Source: Enoplosus armatus (lineage: Eukaryota > Chordata > Actinopteri > Centrarchiformes > Enoplosidae). Taken from it: a stretch of DNA of 64,000 nucleotides. Below the pieces are notes generated by a model that saw only the letters and a program-made list of their open reading frames with translations, searched no databases and was not told the origin of the DNA. This document shows positions 28,232 through 37,935 of the stretch, one piece after another (the stretch's first letter is position 1; each line of letters opens with the position of its first letter). The stretch spans positions 16,151,501-16,215,500 of the forward strand of contig NC_092191.1 in the NCBI RefSeq assembly GCF_043641665.1, in the 5' to 3' direction. Made by a program: the position numbers and the translations under genes.

Positions 28232-28509
28232 TTAGGCCTTCTCTGTGCACATGTAGTCCAAGTACTGGTCCCAGAAAAAAGCAGCCATTGATTCAAGGAA
28301 GGTGTTTAAGGCATTGAAGTGCAATAGAATATGCAGTAAATGTGCCCCTGGAAAAATGTGCTGTAACTCATCATTAATGCCCAGCACACGTCATAGCCCC
28401 CATCTGACAGGACCATTATAAGATTTTCTTTGTAAACTGTGTAAAACCTCGGACCAGAAATGCTATACACGAGGACATGCTGAAACATGGATGGGCTGTT
28501 CGCATACAC
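28232..28509 (-). pseudogene. Unrecognised coding-like stretch, two overlapping minus-strand frames
   Basis: One minus-strand frame is open from 28390 to a TAA at 28232-28234 (53 codons including the stop). It reads in part GINDELQHIFPGAHLLHILL and ends FFWDQYLDYMCTEKA. The last fifteen codons use mostly C or G in the third position, as fish coding DNA tends to. A second frame directly upstream (28509 to about 28395) contains GPRFYTVYKENLIMVLSDGG. The two would read on with a one-base shift near 28390. I do not recognise the protein family. It lies on the macrod2 strand, 4.9 kb beyond the known exon, and 100 bp to the right of a teleost repeat, so a transposon or retrocopy remnant is possible. 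Chance remains a real alternative because the frames are short and there is no start codon with context. Confidence 0.3.
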
Positions 28510-28510
28510 C

Positions 28511-30213
28511 TTGACAGTCTGCTGTATCTACTGTAGTGCCCAACTTCCATGTTGCTATCAAAACCTTGTGAGAGACGTTGTTGAATATGAACAAAATAGC
28601 CATTTTTCATATTTTGGTTATAAAGAGTCCCTTACAGTAGAAGATACCACTTTAACATGCATTATCATGTCTCAGCCTTTTAGAAAGACTGATGAAAGAA
28701 ACCCTCTTTTGAAAATACACTGTCTGAATGAGACTAATGGAACAGAGGCTAGCTTGAAAAAGGGAAGGGATATTGACTCTGTATTTCTCTTTGTGTTCTC
28801 CGAGGCAATTCATCATCATTTTAACCATCATGTATAGTAGATGATAAATAGGGAGCACATATGTGGTTTACCGTCTGCTTACCATGCCCGTTAGATAAAG
28901 CTGGTCACAATATTCAAAAATGTAATTCACATTTTCTAAAGGCGATCCGCACAATATAGCCATGATAACGGCAACCATCCATCTTATTCAGCTGAATGAC
29001 AATGAATGCCTCAATGTTGTCATGTTATAGCTCCATCTGCCAAAACCCAGACAGCCTCCTAAACTGATATGCATTCACACAGAAAAACACAATCATATAA
29101 AACATACGCCATACTGTATTTATTCCTAATAGTCACTTGACATTTGTCACAAATCACTGTTAAGTCTCCAGCTCTGGCTTGGGTTGGAATTTGTTATCAG
29201 GTGTCTTAAATGACAAATGCTACTAAGGTAAACAGATCATTCACAGAATGTAAACACCTGTTTTGGGAGCGTCATCGGCACAGTGGAGTGCTTAATACTA
29301 CAGCCCAAACCAGAGCGATGTTGAAAGGTGAAATCTCTACACATCAATTTTGTCCTGAGCAGCACAGCGCAGCAGAGCTTATTACGAACTACCAATCTGT
29401 CTCAAGTGTTCAGACTGTGTCAGTAATGCTGGGCTGCTGGGCCATCAAAAAGCTTCATTAAAAAGCTTGGCCATCCAGAGCACATCCGTGGCAGCCAAAT
29501 AAAGTGTCAGACCACATTTTCATCTGCAGATTAAACCTATGTAAGCCTGAATTAAACCAAATTAGATCTGAAAATGAGAAATAAACCAAAGCCAGATGAG
29601 GGGAGGGGCGTGTGTGCAGTGAGCAGGAGGAAACTGCTCCAATACCATATGGAGAACTGGCTGTGTTGGGTTGTCACTGCTTCTACGTCTGCAGCCCCTT
29701 ATGCATTTTTGAGGAGATTAGAGCCTTCTGGTCTGTTGTTTATACATACCCACATATTCTATTTCATTTATTTGTGCGGATACAGGGAGGCTGACCTCCC
29801 TTATTCTTTCATCTATTGTGATCTGAAGGATCATTCCTGCGCTCAAGTCTGTCTAGATTAAAGGATCTGCTCTCCCTGACCACAGCGAGGCTGTTTATTC
29901 TTCCACAATGGAAGTCTAGGTGCTTTTAAGAGTGAATTTCATGCTGGCATTGGGGCCCTTTGTGTGCTGGGGAGTCCATCAGGGCTTCAGTGTGCTGGCT
30001 TGGGAGATAAACTCACTGCTAATCAATCACGTAGTGTCCTCTTTTTTTTTATTCTATCCCCTCTCCCTGTCTTGCACACACACACACACACACACTGTTT
30101 GCACACACAGTCCTCTGCTATTTGATGTAACAGTGTCCTCAGACCCTCTTGTGTGCACATTTAAATTAGTGGACAATTACTGTCCAGTCGCTGTGTGTGT
30201 GACTTCAAGCTGA
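28511..30213. other. Plain intron, no gene seen
   Basis: A plus-strand frame of 116 codons (28487-28837) runs antisense to part of the coding-like stretch and has no recognisable motif. A short CA run lies at 30075-30095. Nothing else is supported. Confidence 0.5.
30075..30095. repeat. (CA)10 microsatellite
   Basis: Uninterrupted CA run of 21 bp in a pyrimidine-rich region. Confidence 0.95.
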
Positions 30214-30455
30214 CAGAAGTAAAAGTACAAAAGTATTAGCATCAACACATCATAATTTATTTGTTGATTATATTTTGTTTTTGTCTGATTCTGAAAAGTA
30301 ACTCGTAACTACAGTCATCAAATAAATGGAGTAAAAAGTACAATATTTCCCCCTTAAGTAGAAGTATGAAGTAGAAGAAAAATGGGAATACTTAAGTACT
30401 TCAAAAGTGTACTTAAGTACAATACTTGAGTAAATGTACTTAGTTACTTACACTG
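30214..30455 (-). mobile_element. Teleost dispersed 'AAGTACTTGAGTAAATGTACTTAG' repeat, diverged copy
   Basis: The segment opens with AGAAGTAAAAGTACAAAAGT, passes through CTGAAAAGTAACTCGTAACT and AAATGGAGTAAAAAGTACAA, and ends with ACTTGAGTAAATGTACTTAG followed by TTACTTACACTG. This ordered series matches a very common interspersed repeat in percomorph fishes that I recognise from memory. It is rich in AGTAC/GTACTT words and lacks coding potential. I cannot give a verified repeat-library name. Boundaries are accurate to roughly 10-20 bp. Confidence 0.72.
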
Positions 30456-30521
30456 TGTATAACACCGTTGCACACACATAAATAGCTGGACATACACAGA
30501 CAATGATATGAAGTCACAGTA

Positions 30522-30603
30522 TGTGTGTGTGTGTGTCCGTGGAGGGGGCTGTGGTGGGGGGGCCGTGTGTGTGTGTGTGTGTGTGTCCGTGGAGGGGGCT
30601 GCG
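30522..30603 (+). repeat. Tandem duplication of a GT/G-rich 50-bp unit
   Basis: The phrase CCGTGGAGGGGGCTG occurs at 30537-30551 and again at 30587-30601, each preceded by a (GT)n run of 8 or more units. The period is 50 bp. Between them lies GGTGGGGGGGCC. Confidence 0.9.
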
Positions 30604-33266
30604 GCCTGTACTCTGCCACCCCAGTGTGTTAGATCCTCAGCCAGCCCATTGTACTGAAATTCAGCCACAATAGCACAGTATCTTCCCCAAAGCAGAGCCC
30701 TTATCATGGCCCTGAAATGACTCGTCTCTGTGGACGCCCACAACACAGACTCCTCGGGGCCGAGAGCATAGAGCCGGAGGTGAGCGAGCGGAGCAATCTA
30801 GTCCCATTGTTCCATGCACGATAAACTGGGATTCATCCTTTCATTCTCGCTCTATCTTTGGAAAGCTGTGTACAATCTGTGATATGAGCCACTGTAGCAA
30901 TGCTGAACTTTTGCCAGCCTTTTGATGGCAGAGCATTCAACAGCTCATCACTTTGTGACTGAAGAGAGATTGAGAAAATGAATAAAACAACGTCTACCGC
31001 AAACTGCAATACTGTACAGTACATTGAAGGCTTTTATTCGCAATGTCTTTATTGACTACAAGATCTATATAAAACATGCAGTAAACAACTGTCAGCTCAT
31101 GGTTCTCTAATGTGTTGAGGCAAAGCCTGAAACAGAATCATGTCAGTTATCAATCAGGTTGACACTGGGTGTGTCTATCGAGCAAATGCTGCAGTGATAA
31201 ATTGCATTTCTAAATATATCAGACAAAGCAGGGGGCATTCATCTTAACATTTAATGTGCAACAAAAGACTAACACATCTAACAGAAAAGATGATGCTGTT
31301 CCTTCAGGCATTAAGAAATTCTGTTTCTATTTATGAGAATTCTGCTTAAATTCTATATTTCTGTCTTGTACAAACTAAACTGACATAATTACTTAAAAAA
31401 AAACTAACTGAGCACCAAGCAACGGTGAATGAATTGAAAATTGGAAGGAAGACCTCCTGCTTCAGTGCATGTTGTTCGGCGGTTTGATTGGAAGACTTTC
31501 CAATGTAAGGGAAATACTGCTGTGCTTCTGGGTAAAATGTATCACTTTATTCTCTCTGATCTCGTTAAAAGCTTACTCACTCTTGGACTAGTTAGAGTTG
31601 AAGATCCATGGCTTGTGCTCGCGGAGCTTTGCCAAACAGTGTTCAGGGAAGCCTCCGTAGACGTCTACCCCACTCCGTGAATTGTAATATTTTCCACTTG
31701 ATCTACCCACACTAGAGATAGCTATCAGTCAATGCATCACAAAATATGTGCGACTGTGCAGCCTCCGTACGGCAAGTAGCAATCCCAGATGTGGAACAAC
31801 ACCGCCACAAAAGTCAGCTTTGCACATTAGCTCCTTATTTACAGTCAGCAATAAGCTATATAAAACCTCCTTTACGCCGGAGTGTTGATGGATTCCCCAA
31901 GTACATGTTACAGCAATCATCAGGCGGAGAGTAAGTGCCGCAAACATAGCACATAAACTGCAAAGTAATCCAGCAGCTCGGAATCATTTGGCTGCCTGTT
32001 CACAACATCCATAACACCAGCTGAGGGATGTTGTAGCACATCAAGCTGCGAGCTTTATAAAACACCTCAATCCACAGTGACAGATATAAACAGTGCCACA
32101 GTAAACAGAGATGACCCCCGAAGGTTATCATCACTCACTGACTCACAAACTGACAAATGCTCTGTACAGCCTTAAACAGCCTCCTGAAAAAATCCCATCA
32201 TCATGAACTTTTAATGAAAATATATCGAGGTGATGAATACCCTTTTGAATGCACATCACATATAACAATGCTGCTGTAAAAACCTTGCGACAACAAACTA
32301 ATTTGCTTGTATTAAAATGAATCCTAGCTTTAATTTGTTCAATACAACAGCTTCACATGGAGGTTGACCTGGTTAATTGGTGTTGACACGTTACAAGACA
32401 GTCACATTTAACGGTATTGACACACTGGGTGAAGCACAAGAAAATCACATAATTTGAACAACTGATCTGATCTGATCTTGCTTTGTAAACGAGCACACCA
32501 GTTCTCACTGTCTGGATAATGAGACAGTAATGTTGACTTCTCTGTGGTAAAGATCCTTACAGCAGCATGCAGCTCAATATTCAGCAAAAGTGGCTTTGAA
32601 ATGAAAATGTCCACATCTACTTCACTTTCCCACAGTGGAGACGGATATATATCTCTTTGTGAGGGGCATTTCAAATGATGGCTATGTTGCTTCTCCCCCT
32701 AATAACTAAAATTGAAGATGATCGCCTTGTCTGTCAGATTACACCATTCCTCGTGTTTTTCACTTAAGATGAATGTGTTTATTTACGTTTTCTACCAAAT
32801 AAATTGTGGTGGTACAACGGATCAGAACATGAATAACTGGGTGTTTCCAGCCTATTTGAGCCTCTAGTCCTTGGCAGACATAATTATAATTAATCTAATA
32901 CAAAAACCAATTTCAGATTATTTCATCTGATGTGTTTATGTTCTGGGTTTAATAGCTCTCCCCAGCATAGACCAATTAAACAGTCAACAGACCATTTAAG
33001 GCCTGATTAGTCTCAGACTGGCTTTTAATTTGATATGCATGCAGACCACAAACTAAATGGTTGATCAAGCGGAAAAGGTGGATAAGATGTCTGTCTGATA
33101 CAGAGATGCAGGAGAATTTGTGTTCTGTGTTTCTGCTGTGGTCCAATCATCTCCACTCAGAGCAAATCAACAAAAGCATGAAATAGACAGTGCCTGCACA
33201 AATGGATAGTTGGCTTCACATTGACAGCTATTTGTTTTGAATATTCATTACCCTGGCATGTCCTAC
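30604..33266. other. Intron directly downstream of the macrod2 exon, no gene seen
   Basis: Contains no recognisable repeat or exon. A 79-codon plus-strand frame at 31441-31680 has no family resemblance. Confidence 0.55.
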
Positions 33267-33340
33267 CTTATCAGGATTCTCTTCGATCCAGCTCTTTACT
33301 GTGTTCAGAGCGATGTCAGCTGCAGGCTCATTGGGAAAGC
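33267..33340 (-). CDS. macrod2: Internal exon of macrod2 (macro domain)
   Basis: Read on the minus strand, a pyrimidine-rich tract ending in CTCCTAG (33341-33347) is followed by 74 nt and then a GTAGGA donor beginning at 33266. The exon starts with the last two bases of a Gly codon and ends in phase 0. It has no stop and encodes (G)FPNEPAADIALNTVKSW followed by IEENPDK. From memory, human MACROD2 has GFPNEPAAVIALNTIKEW at this place, near the C-terminal end of the macro domain, just after the STGIYG loop that contacts ADP-ribose. MACROD1 has GYPCEAAAEI here, so MACROD2 is the better match. The protein removes mono-ADP-ribose from acidic residues of target proteins. The family fold implies that this segment forms a helix beside the ligand loop. 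Neighbouring exons were not found within 30 kb on either side, which fits the very large introns of this gene. The gene runs right to left in this window. Confidence 0.87.
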
Positions 33341-33360
33341 CTAGGAGAGAAAAAAAAACA

Positions 33361-36300
33361 GTGTCAATATCTGTTGTATCCAACATGCAGATGCAAGAGG
33401 GACACAAAAACAGACAGGTGAACAGACAGACAAACCGATATCTCCATAGGTAACAGCATTTCTCCTAAATCAATGGAAAGCACAAGCTGCTTGTCTCTGG
33501 TAGATGAGACCAGCTGTCTGATAAACTGCTGCAGACGTGTGTTGCCAGATGCACAGTGATGGGAAAGCACATACACATACAGATGTATTTTGGGGGAACA
33601 AAGGTCCAAACTAAATGTATATACATCTGTAATCACAACCTCACTCCTCGCCACCTCAAGTAGAATTGATGAATGGTTTGTCTTTACAGGGAAAATTACA
33701 CCTAGATGTGTGATCATTCACACCACCTTATTTCTTATCAGTTTGCATGAACAAACATGTAGTAAAGCTGGTGTGGCTAATGTTAACACAACCTATCAAT
33801 TGTGAACACACAGATTGCAGTTTGATTAATTTTTAATAAGGCCAGATAGGGGAAGACTCTGCTGGATGCTGATCTCAAGATCATTTGCTGCCACTGTAGA
33901 GAACTTCCCAAGACCAAACACTTAGAGTGAGCTATTGACTATAAAAGCCCTTGGGCCAGCCTTGCTACAGCTGGAGAGTATATATGCCATTACTAAAATC
34001 GCTGACAATCTGCTACTCTGTCACAGAGTAGTGTCTCAGTTGTCTTCATTTCAAAGTAATTATATTTGAGTTTTGTCTTCTGTGCCTTACACAAAACTCG
34101 ACTAAAGCATTTTACTCTACAACGTCTGTACAAATCCAAGAGCTTGAAGTTTGAAGTTGCCTTGCAAGTACAACATTAACACTGTCTCCCTATGCAAAGT
34201 TAAGACCAGACGCCAACAAACAAACACAGTCCCGAGTGACGCTTTTCCGTATTATAAACCCTCACCTCCATAAGGGACCACAGGTTGCAGCAGGCACTGT
34301 CTTCCTCTAACGACAGAGGTCAAGACCTCAATTTCAACCCACATCAACTGATACAAGGTCCATGCCACAGTTGTAACCTGTTGATTATTGCATGGGTCAC
34401 ATTCTCAAATATTTTTCTTTTCCTGGGTTATTGCCACGACTATAACATTCTATAACCTATGAAACAGGCTTACAAGCACTGCAACAACCTCTACCCTTTA
34501 AGTCGGACGTAAAGAAAAATGAAAAGCCACAAAGATCTAGCCCTACATTTCCTGAATTCTGTCATCTCTCACTCAGACCATATGATGTCAAAGCAATAAC
34601 TATTGTGTAAATGCTCTAAATCAACTGCCTTGACAGGCAAGATATACAGTACGAAGCTTTATCCCCACCACTCTCACCTATCTGACTGCTGTTGACGTCT
34701 CTCTCTTTCTTTCTGTTTTTCTTCTCCTCCCTCCTCTCAGCCTGACAGGAGTGGAGGAGTTACACTGAGGAGAGGAGAGGGGCTGAAGTGCTTGCCGAGC
34801 CCTTGCTGAGCAAGCCCTGGTTGGAGCTAGATGTGAGCTGCATACCAGCCAGCAGTAACAGCCAGTCTGCTCCTATGGCTCTGTTAGGCAGTGTCTGCAG
34901 ACAGTGCATGGCCCGTTCACGGCTCCTGCCCTTCAAAAGCTGCCCCCAGAGCTGTGTGCTCAGAACCTAATCCAGCATGCCAAATCAGTCTGCAGGTCAC
35001 CTGACTTCTCTTGTCTCCCAAACACACTTAACCTTTTCAGCGATATCACTTTGTCTGGTGATGTTTCCTTTTTTGAAATCCACTTCCACACATATGCGGG
35101 TGTACCGACACTCCAACTCACACATCAAGTAACAAAGGCAAACAGATGTGCGAGGACGGGAAAGCTGAGAAAAATAGATCCACGGAGATAGGACCAGCTG
35201 TTTAGGAAGAGCACGCACAGCGGGAGAGGTGTCAGAGAAGTAAGCACATAAACAAAATGAAATAAATGAGTACATTATTATAAGAAGTTAGGACCCGCCT
35301 TTGTGCTCTTACTATGTAACTTAAGAGGTGAAGAGAGTTTAATTTCATCAGGTCTTAATCATAATAATAGGACATTCTGGTCAGTGGGTGGATGGCATTG
35401 AGTACATTTAATCTATTCAGTGTGGAGTTTCTACAAATGCTCTATTGATTTGAAAGCTATATCTATTGATCATAGCAGAGCTGAAAAGGAGAGAGAGAGA
35501 GAGAGAGAGAGAGGTGAAAAGAGGTGAGCTATAGAACCAGTGGAAAAAGACAACAGGAAAGTAGAATGATGGATGTAAACAAACGTTGGAAAAGAGATGA
35601 CAGAAAGAGAGTTAGATGGAGGGCTGGAAAAGGGGGTCAGTGCAGCTGGGGGCAGCCTGCCAGAAGAACTCTACTCGACAGCAACACCAACGGCCCAAGG
35701 TCAACAGCAGCAGTTCTTGTGTATCGGCAGCTCTCTCTCATCATTTGTCTCCTTCACAGTACCCACTACCTTTACCTCTCCTCACCTCTCCTCTCTTTTC
35801 CTCTCTGTCCCTGTCAGCTTGGCCAGATATGTTTATATGTGGAAAAAAACAGGTACAATAAAATATCCTCAATCATCACTTCCTTCACCCCTCTTGACCA
35901 CACACAGGAGTCACAGCACTGTTGACGGTACAGTTGATGAAATCCACTGACAGGTGTTCAAAAAAAAGATCAGAAAAGGATTGAGTGAGCCATCTCTTTT
36001 ATATGCTCAAGTGCACACAAAATGAAAAAGTTCAGTGTTTTACTCCTACTCCTTCTCCACTCAACACCTCCTTCTCATTCTCTTTTGCTCCATTTGCAGT
36101 GTGGAGGGTTCAGTGAAAGCTAATCTGTCAGGAGGTGGAGAGCTGGCGTCAGGAGCAGTGATGGTGGGCCCTCCAGGGTCCCTGCACTGCTTGGCTCGGC
36201 TCGTCTCTCTCCTATGCTGGGAATATGGCCGGCTCAGGGAGATTTGTCTTAGTGAGGCGCACTGATGGGATATGTGCAGCGCAGCGCCGCTGATGAGGAC

Positions 36301-36372
36301 TCAGGTGGTGCAGTGTTATTTCTGCTGAAGGCTCCTCTACTTCATCACCAGGCAGAGCCCAGCATCCAGACA
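33361..36372. other. Intron directly upstream of the macrod2 exon, no gene seen
   Basis: Contains the GA microsatellite and a long plus-strand pyrimidine tract ending in CAG (about 34697-34740), which is not followed by a convincing exon. Confidence 0.55.
35489..35513. repeat. (GA)12 microsatellite
   Basis: Uninterrupted GA run, purine-only on the plus strand. Confidence 0.95.
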
Positions 36373-36392
36373 GGGGGTGGGGGTCGGGGGGG
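36373..36392 (+). other. G-quadruplex-prone G-rich tract
   Basis: Runs of 5, 5 and 7 G are separated by T and TC. The 7-G run can supply two G3 runs, so a four-tetrad-column arrangement is possible on the plus strand. This is the template strand for a minus-strand gene. Confidence 0.5.
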
Positions 36393-36421
36393 ACTATGGC
36401 ACGTGCCATGTGAACAAAGAG

Positions 36422-37935
36422 TTATGGTGGCACAGTGCACTTGCATAACATTTGCATAGTACATCCAGTGATGTTGACGGCAATGGTAGTTATGGGTTCA
36501 GTGACCACAACAAATTTGGACTTTTGACCAGGGAGAATTAAGTTAGATAAACAGTGAATCTGACCTGAGATGACTGCAAGGCAGGTCTTTTCAGTTAGTG
36601 TTCTTCCAATCATTTCATCCTTTTGACCAATTTTAAGCAACAATTAAAATACATGATCAAATAATATGAGAAAGATTACTTGGTTTAACTTCCTTTTAAA
36701 TGAAAGGTACATCTTCATCCATGTCTCCACGTCAGCCCAGTGTGTTACGCCAAAGGGAAGATTCATCTTAAAACAGAATTCACATATTTTATTCTTATGA
36801 TCTTGGGCATGTAGGACCTTTGTTAATATGAAGAAAAAGGGAGCCCACTCTAATCTCTGACGCAACCAAGAGACACAGTCTCTGGCCCCTCTCTTAGGCA
36901 TATGTAAAACACCTTTATGAATACTTGTACAGGACCCTGGTTGACTTTTAAGCAATATGGTTTTATGTATTTTGTACAAAACTAGAAACCAGAGTAGAAC
37001 CATTGCTTTGGATGTTGAAGATTAAAAATACACGTAGTTACTCAGCCCCTAATGAAACAGCTCTCAGTTTACATCACAGACAGCTCTATCTCGACTCTGT
37101 GAAAGTTGGAGAGAAAAGTTCATGTTCAAAAATATCCACTGAACTGGAACGTTGTATAAAAATAATATAAATGTGCACTCTGCCTTAGGGGGAATTTTTG
37201 CTTTGAGAACAAGTAAGCCCATTGCTCTCTCTTTTGCCAGCATGGCAACTCTTTCATATCCTAAATTTACAGAGTTAACTTTCACAACAAAACTTGTGTA
37301 GCTAAGGTGTTTTTCTATGGTGAGAAGGAGTGAGAAGTAGCTGCATCACCTGATAAAGCCAGTGGAGGTAAGTCAACAAGTTGAATACATGTCTGTGCTA
37401 TGATATATTCCCATTCTTTGTTTGCAAATATATGGGCTGTAGGCACATACTGCAGACCACACCGGTTTTGTTTTTCCTGAGTGAGCTTATATTGTAATGA
37501 GGATACCACAACCTGCTGTTATTTTAGGGCGTTATAATTCCAAGTACTGTTTTTTTATTCTATCTTTTTTTGGAGAAAGGGTATGTGGCCTGGGTTTGAT
37601 AAACATATGCCGACTGAATTCTTGAAAAAGACAAAGTGCAGCTTTTCTCCCCTTGAGGCAATAATCGTATAGTTGGTCCCACTCTGCTTCCCCTCAGTTG
37701 TAGTTGGTCAATTCATGTCTCAGCACTCGTCATTCATTTTGATGAGCTGTCTACCTTGATGCAGCATATAGCCTGAGGCTGAGGTATCTGGCACTCGTAG
37801 ATTCACCACAGGTGTTGAAATAGCAAACGGTAAACATAGGATATCGACTACAGAAAAAAACACCAAAATGCCAATGTTTATCTGTTTTTGAAAGGTCTTT
37901 AACAAAGATTTAGCCTCAAATATCTTTAAATACAT
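36422..37935 (-). pseudogene. Possible decayed coding region, chain of minus-strand open frames
   Basis: Five successive minus-strand frames of 64-119 codons fill this 1.5-kb interval. The two upstream ones (37935-37720 and 37509-37315) share one frame. The three downstream ones (37285-37064, 37003-36644, 36643-36422) share another. Between 37719 and 37510 the first frame is broken by only a few stops and contains an additional open run of about 50 codons. No comparable plus-strand frame exists here. Segments such as GLQYVPTAHIFANKEWEYII and KVNSVNLGYERVAMLAKERA look protein-like, but I cannot assign a family. GVLHMPKRGA is vaguely reminiscent of a motif in fish L1/Tx1-type reverse transcriptases, which is too weak to use. 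The most likely explanation is a dead mobile element, if it is coding at all. Confidence 0.3.

Larger units (their letters stand above)
1..33266 (-). other. macrod2: macrod2 intron, downstream (3') of the exon, partial
   Basis: This interval follows the donor of the macrod2 exon on the minus strand and runs off the left edge. I looked for the next exon expected from the family, the last macro-domain strand (human VDRIIFCVFLEVD), and did not see it, so at least 33 kb is intron. It contains microsatellites, three recognisable repeat remnants near 25-30 kb and several homeobox-motif-rich stretches. A nested gene on either strand is not evident. The exception to examine is the coding-like stretch at 28232-28509. 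Confidence 0.75.

Noticed and set aside
28320..28356. Possible alternative last exon of macrod2 after CATTTTTCCAG on the minus strand
   Set aside because: In the phase left by the known exon it would give only about a dozen residues and a stop, and these do not match the next MACROD2 segment.
28487..28837. 116-codon plus-strand frame
   Set aside because: No motif or codon pattern supports it, and it is antisense to the more protein-like minus-strand stretch.
34697..34760. Long pyrimidine tract ending in CTCTCAG on the plus strand, resembling a splice acceptor
   Set aside because: No convincing exon or donor follows, and the gene found here is on the other strand. Simple CT-rich composition explains it.
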